Notes under the pieces: model-generated
The model's database searches: none
Told to the model about the DNA's origin: nothing
What the model saw: only the letters and a program-made list of their open reading frames with translations
NCBI RefSeq assembly: GCF_001593605.1
Contig: NZ_CP012836.1
Span: forward strand, 3,662,501-3,726,500
DNA length: 64,000 nucleotides
From: Algoriphagus sanaruensis
GTDB lineage: Bacteria; Bacteroidota; Bacteroidia; Cytophagales; Cyclobacteriaceae
Direction of reading: 5' to 3'
Translations under genes and position numbers: made by a program
Shown here: positions 54,432-62,670 of the stretch, in pieces
Layout: every line of letters starts with the position of its first letter
How positions within the stretch are numbered: position 1 is the stretch's first letter

Positions 54432-56198
54432 ATGAAGTTTCTAGGAAATGTATTAGCTGTCATTGTCGGATTGATCGTTTTCACCGGATTGAGTTTGATG
54501 ATCCTATTTGGTATCATCGGAATTATCGCGGCATCTTCTGAAAAAGATGTGAAACTGGATGAGCCCACATTGCTTCATTTGAATCTAAATGGAAGATTGC
54601 TAGTCGAGCGCACCAGTGATGACGATTTTAATTTTGGAGCATTCGGAGATCCTTTTGGAAATCAACTGAATGCTGGCTTGGTCAACTTGAAAAAGGCCAT
54701 CGCAGAAGCCAAGACCAATGAAAACATCAAAGGAATCTATCTCAATACAGGCTTGATCATGGCAGGACAAGCCAACCTTTTGGAATTGAGAGAAGCGCTG
54801 ATTGACTTTAAAGAATCTGGAAAATTTATCCTTGCCTACGATGAGGCTTATGGAGAAGGAGGATATTTTTTGGCATCTGTAGCTGATGAGATTTACCTCA
54901 ACCCATTGGGAGGCATTGATTTCAATGGTTTTTCTTCTGAGACCATTTTCCTCAAAGGCTTTTTCGAAAAAGTGGGAATCAAACCTGAAATTTTCCGAGT
55001 GGGAGAATTCAAAAGTGCAGTTGAGCCTTTCATTTTAGATAAAATGAGTCCCGAAAACCGACTCCAAACCGAATTTTTCCTAAATGACATCAACGCCCTT
55101 GCAGTAAAGCAAATTGCTGATTCTCGAGGAATGAGCTTTGACAGTTTGATGAAAATCAACTCCAAAATGCTTGTAAGAAAGCCAAAAGACGCGGTAGCCT
55201 ATGGGCTTGCCACCGAACTTCTTTATGAAGATCAAGTCCATGCAAAACTTCGGGAGAAGCTTGGTCTTGGAGAAGACGATGACATTCCAACCATCAACGC
55301 TTCAGATTTAGGCTCCATGGCGAAATCAAAAAATATCACTTCCTCAAATCGCATCGCAGTGATTGTGGCAGAAGGTGAAATTGTTGATGGGGATGTAGAA
55401 GGCGTAATCAGCTCTGAAAAGTTTGCCAAGGAAATCCGTAAGGCTAGAAAGGACGACGCCATTAAAGCGATCGTACTTCGGGTGAATTCTCCTGGAGGAT
55501 CTATTTTGGCCTCAGAGGTGATCTGGAGAGAAATGGTGGAAGCTAAAAAAGCAAAACCGGTCATTGTTTCTATGGGTGAAGTAGCAGCTTCCGGAGGCTA
55601 TTATATTTCAGCTCCTGCGGATACCATTGTCGCTCAGCCAAACACGATTACGGGTTCCATCGGCATTTTCGGAATGTGGTTTAATGTGCAAGAATTATTA
55701 AATGATAAGCTGGGAATCACCACCGATGTAGTCTCTACCGGGGAACTTTCTGATTTCATGAATGCAGGACGTCCATTGACAGAAGTGGAGCGAACCATCA
55801 TTCAGTCAGGCGTAGAGGATGGATACGAAACCTTCATCACTCGTGTGGCAGAAGGCCGTGGGATGCATCCAGATTCTGTAAAGAAAATCGCTTCTGGTCG
55901 AGTATGGACAGGAAGTCAGGCTAAAGAAAGAGGCCTAGTAGACGTTTTAGGTGGATTGGATACTGCTATCGAAATCGCAGCGGCGAAGATTGAGGCCGGA
56001 GACGATTATCGAGTGGTTTATTATCCAGAACAAAAACCTTGGTTTGAGGAGTTCATGTCTTCCATGACAGACCAAGTAAAAGTCAAAGTGCTTCAAGCCC
56101 AACTGGGAGAACACTACCCGATGTACCAAAAAATCGATCGAATCAAGCGATACCAAGGAGTACAAGTACGAATGCCTCAGGAAATCGTTATCAAATAA
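54432..56198 (+). CDS. sppA: Signal peptide peptidase SppA, 67K type
   Basis: 588 aa with an N-terminal membrane anchor (LAVIVGLIVFTGLSLMILFGIIGIIA) and two S49 domains, the size of the long E. coli-type SppA. The N-terminal half holds the general-base Lys segment (SGKFILAYDEAYGEGGYFLAS) and the C-terminal half the serine segment (SMGEVAASGGYYISAPAD), followed by ITGSIGIFGMWFN. It degrades leftover signal peptides at the membrane. It ends at a strong hairpin terminator. Confidence 0.95.
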   Translation: MKFLGNVLAVIVGLIVFTGLSLMILFGIIGIIAASSEKDVKLDEPTLLHLNLNGRLLVERTSDDDFNFGAFGDPFGNQLNAGLVNLKKAIAEAKTNENIKGIYLNTGLIMAGQANLLELREALIDFKESGKFILAYDEAYGEGGYFLASVADEIYLNPLGGIDFNGFSSETIFLKGFFEKVGIKPEIFRVGEFKSAVEPFILDKMSPENRLQTEFFLNDINALAVKQIADSRGMSFDSLMKINSKMLVRKPKDAVAYGLATELLYEDQVHAKLREKLGLGEDDDIPTINASDLGSMAKSKNITSSNRIAVIVAEGEIVDGDVEGVISSEKFAKEIRKARKDDAIKAIVLRVNSPGGSILASEVIWREMVEAKKAKPVIVSMGEVAASGGYYISAPADTIVAQPNTITGSIGIFGMWFNVQELLNDKLGITTDVVSTGELSDFMNAGRPLTEVERTIIQSGVEDGYETFITRVAEGRGMHPDSVKKIASGRVWTGSQAKERGLVDVLGGLDTAIEIAAAKIEAGDDYRVVYYPEQKPWFEEFMSSMTDQVKVKVLQAQLGEHYPMYQKIDRIKRYQGVQVRMPQEIVIK

Positions 56199-56202
56199 AA
56201 TC

Positions 56203-56237
56203 AAAGCCCTCTAAAAGATATTTTTAGAGGGCTTTTT
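56203..56237. terminator. Terminator between sppA and the flavin reductase gene
   Basis: AAAGCCCTCTAAAA (56203-56216), a 5-base loop and TTTTAGAGGGCTTT (56222-56235), then T. The perfect 14-bp stem can serve both convergent genes. Confidence 0.93.
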
Positions 56238-56253
56238 AAATTTTTAAAGAATC

Positions 56254-57150
56254 CTACTGGATACTTAAAAGCAAAATTTTCCAAGCTAGCTCCACATTAC
56301 CAGCCTCCAATTCTTCTTTTGCCCAGCGATGAAGATGGTCAACTAGCGAATCAGGATCATTTTGAAATCGAATTTTCATTTCCAAAACTTCCTCCTGCTG
56401 ACCAAATGCAGCGATCGCCTCAGGGGAAGGAAGATGTTCTACATTTCCTAACCTGCCCAGATTATTTCCTGTCAATACAGGGCTGTTTTTGATGGATTCC
56501 GGGATTTGATCCACTCCAATTCCCAAGGTGGTCAATGGCTTAGGAATCTGAAAAAGGGTTTCTAGAGAGATTTTGGAATACCAATTTCCACCAAGACGAG
56601 CTACAGGATCGAGCTTCAGCGGATCGATAGCACCTTTTTCATCCAAAATTTGCTCGGAAACATGGATTTTTAGCACCTCACAAATCACGAGATTTCCAGC
56701 CCCTCCTTCTTCTCCCAGAGGCTTGACCTCATTCACCTTACATTCAAAAGCAACGGGCGCTTCTTTGACCCGAGGAGGAGCGACTAATTCTGAGGAAATG
56801 GAAGTTAAGCCTGCCTTTTCAAACTCATTAACTCCTCTCGGATACTCCGTACTGGCCAGAGACATTTGTTCGACCAAGTCAAATCCGATCAGATGAATGA
56901 CTACTTCCGGGACCTCCAGCACATTTTCCAGCGTATGCTTGGTCGAATTATCACGAACTCTCCGAGAGGGTGAAAAAACCAAAATCGGTGGATTCGCACT
57001 AAACATGTTGAAAAAGCTGAATGGACTTAGGTTGACATTCCCATTTTTATCGATGGTGCTTGCAAAAGCGATAGGCCGGGGCGCTATGGCTCCCTGTAAA
57101 AGTGCCTGTAAATCTTGAGTACTTAGGTCTTTCGGATAAATGGTTTTCAT
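56254..57150 (-). CDS. Flavin reductase family protein (FMN-binding split barrel)
   Basis: 298 aa from ATG 57150 (a GTG two codons earlier is possible). The first 200 residues form the flavin-reductase-like split barrel: APRPIAFASTIDKNGNVNLSPFSFFNMFSANPP, VVIHLIGFDLVEQMSLAS and the AFECKVNEVKPLGEEGGAGNLVICEV strand. The C-terminal 90 residues, with LPSPEAIAAFG and helical segments, are an extension found in many Bacteroidota members. It binds FMN; the reductase partner is unknown. It is divergent from the secreted EEP gene. Confidence 0.88.
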   Translation of the reverse strand: MKTIYPKDLSTQDLQALLQGAIAPRPIAFASTIDKNGNVNLSPFSFFNMFSANPPILVFSPSRRVRDNSTKHTLENVLEVPEVVIHLIGFDLVEQMSLASTEYPRGVNEFEKAGLTSISSELVAPPRVKEAPVAFECKVNEVKPLGEEGGAGNLVICEVLKIHVSEQILDEKGAIDPLKLDPVARLGGNWYSKISLETLFQIPKPLTTLGIGVDQIPESIKNSPVLTGNNLGRLGNVEHLPSPEAIAAFGQQEEVLEMKIRFQNDPDSLVDHLHRWAKEELEAGNVELAWKILLLSIQ

Positions 57151-57213
57151 TTCCACAAAATAGATCGCAATTTTATTTGTATAAGTATTTTTCCACGAAT
57201 TAGTTCAAACCCA

Positions 57214-58062
57214 ATGAATCCCAAATTTCTCATTTCTCTCCTTTTCCTATCCTGGATTTGGATGAGCTCATTAGTTCCGACTCAAGCTCAGACACATACC
57301 TTTGCCACCTTTAATATCCGGTGGGCAAATCCAAATGACGAAGGAAATCTCTGGAAAGATCGCGCGCCTCATGTTATTCATTTGATACAATTTCACAAAA
57401 TCGGCCTTTTTGGAACCCAAGAAACCCTCGTCCAACAATTGAAGGAAATCAACGAGGGATTAGGCTACCTATCCATAGGGGTCGGAAGAGATGATGGAAA
57501 AGAGAAAGGCGAATTCTCCCCTATCCACTATGACCCTTCTTTGTACACCTTAGAAGATTCCGGGACTTTTTGGCTATCTCCAACTCCAAATGTTCCAAGC
57601 AAAGGATGGGATGCTGCCCTTAACCGAATTTGCACCTGGGGAAGATTTAAATCCTCGGATGGCAAACGATTCTACGTGTTTAATATTCATTATGATCATA
57701 TCGGGCAAGAGGCGCGAGAGGAAAGCAGTAAACTAGTTGCTGCTCAAATTTCGGCAATCAACCAAGAAAAACTTCCTGTCATTTGGATGGGGGATTTCAA
57801 TGTCACACCAGAGAATCCAGCCTATCAAACCATCATGAATCAATCCGATTGGAAAGATGCTCGGTTAATTTCAGAGATTCCTTCCTATGGCCCTGCAGGA
57901 ACCTTCACCGGATTTGATTGGGAGAAAATGCCAGATGGAATCATTGACCACATTTTTGTCAATGGAAAAGTGAAGGTCATTAGACATGGAATATTGACGG
58001 ATAATTATGGAAAAAAATACCCCTCTGATCACTTTCCAGTCCTTGTAGAGGTTTCATTTTAA
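57214..58062 (+). CDS. Secreted endonuclease/exonuclease/phosphatase (EEP) family hydrolase
   Basis: 282 aa with a signal peptide ending near TQAQ. EEP catalytic segments are FATFNIRWANPNDEG, LFGTQETLVQQL (Glu), NIHYDHIGQEARE (His), VIWMGDFNVTPENPAY (Asp/Asn) and PSDHFPVLVEV (Asp-His). The family includes DNases, sphingomyelinases and inositol phosphatases; the short WLSPTPNVPSKGWDAALNR segment is common in secreted Bacteroidota phosphodiesterase-like members. Periplasmic or extracellular. It is followed by an unusual pair of inverted repeats. Confidence 0.9.
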   Translation: MNPKFLISLLFLSWIWMSSLVPTQAQTHTFATFNIRWANPNDEGNLWKDRAPHVIHLIQFHKIGLFGTQETLVQQLKEINEGLGYLSIGVGRDDGKEKGEFSPIHYDPSLYTLEDSGTFWLSPTPNVPSKGWDAALNRICTWGRFKSSDGKRFYVFNIHYDHIGQEAREESSKLVAAQISAINQEKLPVIWMGDFNVTPENPAYQTIMNQSDWKDARLISEIPSYGPAGTFTGFDWEKMPDGIIDHIFVNGKVKVIRHGILTDNYGKKYPSDHFPVLVEVSF

Positions 58063-58069
58063 AAATTAA

Positions 58070-58138
58070 GGCTGTCTATCGTGGAAGTAGGGACTCAACT
58101 TTTGAATCTCTTTTCCGGAATAGACAGCCCTACTTGAG
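58070..58138. terminator. Interleaved inverted repeats between convergent genes
   Basis: GGCTGTCTAT (58070-58079) pairs with ATAGACAGCC (58120-58129), and AAGTAGGG (58085-58092) with CCCTACTT (58128-58135). The arms alternate, so the two helices would make a pseudoknot or be mutually exclusive. On the minus strand the outer stem is followed by TTAATTTTT, on the plus by little T. It probably ends the lipoprotein transcript; exact role uncertain. Confidence 0.5.
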
Positions 58139-58144
58139 GATTAA

Positions 58145-59284
58145 TTAATTACCCCCGATAGTCTTTGTGGTAGTTTCACCATTGATGGTGATGGTAATAG
58201 TTTGGTTATCACAAGTCCCTGCACCATAGTCCACGATTACTTCATTTTCTCGGTAAAGCGTTTCTACGACCCCTTCAATCGGTCCTCTTCTTCTTCCATT
58301 GCAAGAAAGGTCAATAACAACAGGAGTGGTGGTTTCATGAGAATAAATCACATCCCCTGAGGCAGTAATTAAAGAAGTTTTTGCCTGATGGATGATGGTA
58401 CCTTCTTTTGGTCTTCTACGATCTTCACTCGGAACAACTTCAGAATCTCGTGATTTTTCAGATGTCCAAATAGCTTCTGTTCCATCTGCAAAGATGAATT
58501 TACCTCCTGCAACGCTGGATGTTAAGGAACCAACTCCGGTTGTTTTATCGAAGGTAGAGACGGTAGTTTTTACTCCAAAAATCTGAATTTCATTAACCAC
58601 ATAATCTTCAAAAGTGATGACTTCAGTAAGTGTATTGTCTACTTTGTTTCGCTCTATAATGATTTTTCCTGATCGAGTGATTTCCTCCTCACCTCTAGTA
58701 ATAGTCACTCCTGTTCCGAAGTCTACTTCTGTCTTGACAATTAGGGCTAATAAAGAATCAATTTCCGGAAACTGATTCCCACTTGGCCCTTCATGCGGAC
58801 CTTCTTGACTACTTGGCAAAGGAAGCTGTACCACAGCTCCGTCTGCATCATAGTGGGTGAGTGTAGCACCCCCAAATTTTGAAATACGGAAGCCTCTGAT
58901 TTCGCCCGAAGATTCAGCATCGATAATGGCAAGAATCTCATCATTTGGTGCGAGGAGGTTCAATCCGTCAATTACTCCTTTATGTCCTCCCTTTCCTGAA
59001 CCTTTGCCAATTCCTTTGCCTTTCCCGTTCGATTTTCCATTTCCCGCATGAGCCGTTTCAGATGTGGCTACTACCCGAGAATTAACCGTTCCTGCTTGAA
59101 TGGAATTTCCACTTATCGTAAAGCTGGATCCACTGACAAGCTGACCGGAAGTTTGTGCAAGATCAACGGCAGTAGCATCTTCCACTGTCAATTGATCAAT
59201 CCCTGTGACATCATCGTTTTGAGAACATGCAGTAGCCAAAAGCAACAAATAGCCGAGCAAAAGTGCGTTTTTAAGAGTTTTCAT
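58145..59284 (-). CDS. Lipoprotein with Gly/Lys-rich segment, unknown function
   Basis: 379 aa. The lipobox ends LATAC with the lipid on Cys20, and the next residues SQNDD resemble a surface-export signal. A Gly/Lys-rich low-complexity stretch (about 82-103, repeated GKG) separates the N-terminal part from a beta-rich C-terminal region (about 140-379) with ITRSGKIIIERN and SLTSSVAGGKFIFADGTEAIW strands and a late Cys pair. No family recognised. Its promoter shares a 7-base direct repeat and spacing with the promoter of the Pro-rich gene at 62574, suggesting control by the adjacent two-component system. Confidence 0.75.
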   Translation of the reverse strand: MKTLKNALLLGYLLLLATACSQNDDVTGIDQLTVEDATAVDLAQTSGQLVSGSSFTISGNSIQAGTVNSRVVATSETAHAGNGKSNGKGKGIGKGSGKGGHKGVIDGLNLLAPNDEILAIIDAESSGEIRGFRISKFGGATLTHYDADGAVVQLPLPSSQEGPHEGPSGNQFPEIDSLLALIVKTEVDFGTGVTITRGEEEITRSGKIIIERNKVDNTLTEVITFEDYVVNEIQIFGVKTTVSTFDKTTGVGSLTSSVAGGKFIFADGTEAIWTSEKSRDSEVVPSEDRRRPKEGTIIHQAKTSLITASGDVIYSHETTTPVVIDLSCNGRRRGPIEGVVETLYRENEVIVDYGAGTCDNQTITITINGETTTKTIGGN

Positions 59285-59310
59285 GTTTTGAGATTAGTTG
59301 GTTAATGATC

Positions 59311-59346
59311 CAAAAGTGGAATGTCAATATGAAGACAACATGAAGA
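59311..59346 (-). promoter_or_regulatory. Predicted response-regulator box and -7 element of the GKG lipoprotein gene
   Basis: On the minus strand TCTTCAT (59346-59340), GTTG, TCTTCAT (59335-59329), ten bases, then CACTTTTG (59318-59311), one base off TAnnTTTG. The leader to the ATG at 59284 is about 20 bases. The same layout, with the same spacings, occurs at 62629-62594. Confidence 0.65.
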
Positions 59347-59358
59347 TTTAAACTTTCT

Positions 59359-60684
59359 TCAATTTTTTTTCAAAAAAATAAATTCAACCTGATTTTGTTG
59401 GTCAATACTGGTTAGTTCCAGTTGGACGCCCAAAAACAAAGCAATCTTAAACATAATCTGAAGTCCAAATCCAGAGCTTTCTCTTGAAGCATCTTTTAAA
59501 AAGACTTGACCTTCCCTGACTTGTTCCAAGACCTGCGGATCGATGGGATCGCCCTCATTAGTAACACGAATCCGATATCCATCTGATATCAGCTCCCCAG
59601 AAAGCACAATTTCCGATCCGCTGAAGGAGTAGCGAATGGCATTTGAAATGGAATTTTGAATCATCATGCTCAGCAAAGAAGCATTTGTTTTTTCAAAATT
59701 GAATTGATCCAAACGATCCAAACGTAGGCGTAGACCTTGATTGGCGGCAATGCCTTCCCAATCTTCCACCAGCTCCTCAATCAATTCGACCATGGACACA
59801 TTTTCCTTCTTTAAAAACTGGGCATTATTTACTTTGGAAAGTAGCAGAAGGGCATTGACCGATTTTTTCATTTTTTGAATGGTCTGCTGCATTTCCATCA
59901 ATTTCCCCTGCTGCTTTTCAGTCAATTCTTCCTCCTCAAAGAGCATTTCCAACTTGGATTGCAAAACAGAAATCGGTGTTTTCAATTCATGCGAGGCATG
60001 AGAAATAAAAATCCGCTCTTGATTAAAGGACTTTTGGATCCGTTTCATCATTTCAGATATGGCCTGATCCAAAATCACAAATTCTCGAGTGGTACTCGGA
60101 ATCGATTCATCCTGAAACTGCTGCGGTTCGTTGATCTGGGTAATTTTCGTTCGAATTATTCGATCAAAGGGTTTCATAATGACCCTGCTAATCCCTGAAT
60201 CTAACAGTGCCGAAAACACAAGAAACAAAATCAGGATGGCGATCGAAATTTGAAAAAATAGGTATTCAATTTCCTCTATGGTTTTGAGGCTTTTTCCAAT
60301 TTCAAGTAAGTAATCCTGCCCTTCAACTGAAATCACTTCAGCAAAAACACGATAGCTTATTTCCTCCTCCTCGATGATCCTCTTTTCGGTTACATATTCT
60401 GTCACTAATGCAAAGCCCATATCCACTTTTTCAAGCAGGATGTATTCCTCTTTTAAAATATTGTAGGACCCGTATCCCGCATCCGGCTCATCATCCGAGA
60501 TAAATGACTGAATCCCATTCTCCAAGATTATTTCTTCGACTTGCTCCTTTTTTTGCTGAAGTTCAGCATCTGTGTTTCGAAGAATCAAATACCTAAAAAT
60601 GAGTGGGCCAGACATCAAAAAAAGCAGCAAGAGAATGCCTTTTCCCAATAAATTAAATAAAAGAAGCTTATTGAAAAGTCGCAT
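59359..60684 (-). CDS. Sensor histidine kinase
   Basis: 441 aa from ATG 60684, which overlaps the response-regulator stop (ATGA); a TTG one codon earlier is unnecessary. Two membrane segments (about 13-35 and 145-165) flank an extracytoplasmic domain of about 110 residues. Then come a linker, HisKA with FISHASHELKTPISVLQSKL (phospho-His), and HATPase with QNSISNAIRYSF (N box), RVTNEGDPI and ESSGFGLQI (G box). Partner of the OmpR-type regulator directly upstream. The stimulus is unknown; the adjacent outer-membrane and secreted genes suggest an envelope signal. Confidence 0.93.
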   Translation of the reverse strand: MRLFNKLLLFNLLGKGILLLLFLMSGPLIFRYLILRNTDAELQQKKEQVEEIILENGIQSFISDDEPDAGYGSYNILKEEYILLEKVDMGFALVTEYVTEKRIIEEEEISYRVFAEVISVEGQDYLLEIGKSLKTIEEIEYLFFQISIAILILFLVFSALLDSGISRVIMKPFDRIIRTKITQINEPQQFQDESIPSTTREFVILDQAISEMMKRIQKSFNQERIFISHASHELKTPISVLQSKLEMLFEEEELTEKQQGKLMEMQQTIQKMKKSVNALLLLSKVNNAQFLKKENVSMVELIEELVEDWEGIAANQGLRLRLDRLDQFNFEKTNASLLSMMIQNSISNAIRYSFSGSEIVLSGELISDGYRIRVTNEGDPIDPQVLEQVREGQVFLKDASRESSGFGLQIMFKIALFLGVQLELTSIDQQNQVEFIFLKKN

Positions 60685-61358
60685 CAACCTGTCACTTTAT
60701 ATCCCAAACCCCGGATTGTTTCCAACCAAGTTACTTCTGCAAAGGGGCTGAGTTTTTTCCGGATGTTTTTAACGTGCACATCAATATAATTTGACTGAAA
60801 ATCATCCTCCAGATGATCACCCCAGAGGTGTTCGGCCAATTGAAAGCGATTTAAAACCCTGTTCTTATTGATCACCATAAACTGGAGAAGAATATACTCT
60901 TTCTTGGTCAATTTCACTTCTTCCCCATTAAAAGCGATAAGTGGCTGATTGAGATGAATCTCAAATCCTCCAAGATTGATCACGTCTTTTTTCCATCCGC
61001 TTTTCCTTCGAATGATCGCTTGCATCCGGGCTTTTAATTCGAGTAGAGAAAATGGCTTTGCCAAATAATCGTCAGCACCGCTTTCCAATCCCAAGATCCG
61101 GTCACCTACCTCAGCTCGCGCAGTTAAGATAATCGTGGAAGCATCCGCTTGGTATTGATTTACTTCCGGGATCAAATCCAATCCATCTCCATCCGGTAAT
61201 CCTAGGTCGAGGAGTACAAAATCATAGGAATTAACGGCTAAACATTCTGAGGCCATCCTTTTTGAAAAGGCATGATCTACCAAATGATTTTCACCTTGAA
61301 CAAATCGGATGATTTCCTGGGCCAAGCCGGCTTCGTCTTCCACTAGCAGAACTCTCAT
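60684..61358 (-). CDS. OmpR/PhoB-type response regulator
   Basis: 224 aa. Receiver domain with acid pocket (LLVEDEAGLA), phospho-Asp in YDFVLLDLGLPDGDG, Thr/Ser and Lys switch residues (IILTARAEVGD, YLAKPFSLLEL); C-terminal winged helix (VKLTKKEYILLQFM, SNYIDVHVKNIRKKL, RGLGYKVTG). It is cotranscribed with an outer-membrane protein gene (ATGA overlap) and the kinase. The direct repeats TCTTCAT-N4-TCTTCAT (11-base period, typical of OmpR/PhoB dimers) in front of two neighbouring units are candidate binding sites. Confidence 0.94.
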   Translation of the reverse strand: MRVLLVEDEAGLAQEIIRFVQGENHLVDHAFSKRMASECLAVNSYDFVLLDLGLPDGDGLDLIPEVNQYQADASTIILTARAEVGDRILGLESGADDYLAKPFSLLELKARMQAIIRRKSGWKKDVINLGGFEIHLNQPLIAFNGEEVKLTKKEYILLQFMVINKNRVLNRFQLAEHLWGDHLEDDFQSNYIDVHVKNIRKKLSPFAEVTWLETIRGLGYKVTG

Positions 61359-62176
61359 TTTGTTTTCTTTTGAAATGGAATCAAATATGAAATCCCTCCA
61401 CTGAGAAAGAAGCGCGAGGAGGACGAATCGTAATCAGGAACTTGAAGCGGTTGAAGAAAATTTAAATCCAACTTAAGCTCCAAATTCTGAAAGGTCAGAG
61501 AAAAAGGAAGAACAAACTCGAAAGCTTGAAGTGTAAATCGGCTGGCTTGAAGGGTCTCCTGTTCGGTAAGCACAAAGTTTCCAAGGGTATAAAAATTGGT
61601 AGTCCCAAAGTAAAAAGAGGCTTTTGGCTCAAACGAAAATAGTCCCTTTCCCCAAAGTAATTGATTCAGTTGAAAATATCGGGAGTGATTAGAAGCTATT
61701 ACAAAATCACTGGGTTGATTGAGAATCGCCTGGACCTGAAAAGTACTATACAACACATTCCAATCCCATCCCAATACTCCTTGAAGAACTCCCATCCGGT
61801 CTGCTCCCACTGAATTCAAATAGCTTCCTCCAGAATATAACCAAGCTCCAAGATCAAGATCCAGTTTTTCACTCACTGAAGAAGAATAGCCTAAGCCTCC
61901 ACCAACCAGACCTGTCAAATCCGGATCAAAAAACCGAGTCCAAGAACCGGAGACGTAGAACCCCGATTTAGTTAAATACATCGATTGAAAGGAAAAAGCA
62001 GGAAGGGATTGTCCAAAGTCTCTGGCCAGAAAAGTAGAAACAGGCTGAAAATCTGTATTGATCCAAAGAAAACTGGTAGAATCTACCGATTCCTCTTGTG
62101 TGGAATCTTGTTCCTGACCGAGTGCTACCAATGGGAAGCTACAAATAAAAACCAGCAACCAGGATGCTATACGCAT
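61355..62176 (-). CDS. Outer membrane beta-barrel-like protein of the two-component operon, unknown function
   Basis: 273 aa with a signal peptide ending near ALGQ, then a Ser/Thr/Glu-rich linker and alternating strands (FYVSGSWTRFF, GGGLGYSSSVSEKLDLDLGAWLYSGG, FEFVLPFSLTFQNLELKLDLNFL) ending in SGGISYLIPF, consistent with an outer-membrane barrel of perhaps ten to twelve strands. No named family is recognised. Its stop overlaps the response-regulator ATG, so the genes are translationally coupled; it may be a sensor accessory or a target of the system. Confidence 0.75.
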   Translation of the reverse strand: MRIASWLLVFICSFPLVALGQEQDSTQEESVDSTSFLWINTDFQPVSTFLARDFGQSLPAFSFQSMYLTKSGFYVSGSWTRFFDPDLTGLVGGGLGYSSSVSEKLDLDLGAWLYSGGSYLNSVGADRMGVLQGVLGWDWNVLYSTFQVQAILNQPSDFVIASNHSRYFQLNQLLWGKGLFSFEPKASFYFGTTNFYTLGNFVLTEQETLQASRFTLQAFEFVLPFSLTFQNLELKLDLNFLQPLQVPDYDSSSSRFFLSGGISYLIPFQKKTK

Positions 62177-62220
62177 GTGAAATATGATGAGCCAAATGAA
62201 CCCTTGAGCTGATTAGATTA

Positions 62221-62574
62221 TCAGCCTCCGGGAGGTCTAAACCGAGGATTTCGAGGTCGAACTTCAGGTCGTTTGATCGGACCAGAAGGGCGGGCTTTAG
62301 GAACACGGACGTTTGCTCTTCCGGGCATTCCTCCTTGTGGGTGAGGTCCTTTTCCGCCTGGCACTGCAGGATTGGCAGCAGCACCTTTAGGGTCAGTTGG
62401 TTTAGCAGACGGAACAGGTAGCGCTCCTTTCTTTGAAGCACTAGAAATTCCTACTTTTTTTTGGGCTCCAGCGGGCGCAGTCTGACTTGGCACCGGTTTT
62501 TTGGGCGGATCAGTTTGAGCCAAAACTGAGAAGTTCAGCCCAATAACCAAGAAAAAAACGAGTATTCGGATCAT
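62221..62574 (-). CDS. Small secreted Pro/Gly/Lys-rich protein, first gene of the two-component operon
   Basis: 117 aa with a signal peptide (ending SVLAQ). The mature 97 residues are low-complexity: Pro, Gly, Ala, Lys and Arg dominate, ending PRNPRFRPPGG; no Cys, few aromatic residues, strongly basic. No family recognised. It begins 44 bases upstream of the outer-membrane gene and carries the promoter of the operon with the TCTTCAT direct repeat. It could be a ligand, an envelope-stress chaperone-like or a matrix-binding product; none is established. Confidence 0.65.
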   Translation of the reverse strand: MIRILVFFLVIGLNFSVLAQTDPPKKPVPSQTAPAGAQKKVGISSASKKGALPVPSAKPTDPKGAAANPAVPGGKGPHPQGGMPGRANVRVPKARPSGPIKRPEVRPRNPRFRPPGG

Positions 62575-62593
62575 AACTACAACTAGATGCCTA

Positions 62594-62629
62594 CAAATAA
62601 ATGTAGGAAAAATGAAGAAAAGATGAAGA
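62594..62629 (-). promoter_or_regulatory. Predicted response-regulator box and -7 element of the Pro-rich/OMP/RR/HK operon
   Basis: On the minus strand TCTTCAT (62629-62623), CTTT, TCTTCAT (62618-62612), ten bases, TTTATTTG (62601-62594), one base off TAnnTTTG. An inverted repeat CCTACA (62590-62595) / TGTAGG (62602-62607) overlaps the -7 region. The leader to the ATG at 62574 is about 14 bases. Confidence 0.65.
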
Positions 62630-62656
62630 AAAAAGGCCGACTTGATGTCGGCCTTT
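62627..62656 (-). terminator. Rho-independent terminator of pgk
   Basis: On the minus strand AAAGGCCGAC (62656-62647), a 5-base loop, GTCGGCCTTT (62641-62632), then TTTCTTC. Its end abuts the predicted response-regulator box. Confidence 0.92.
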
Positions 62657-62670
62657 AAATTTCTCTTTTT

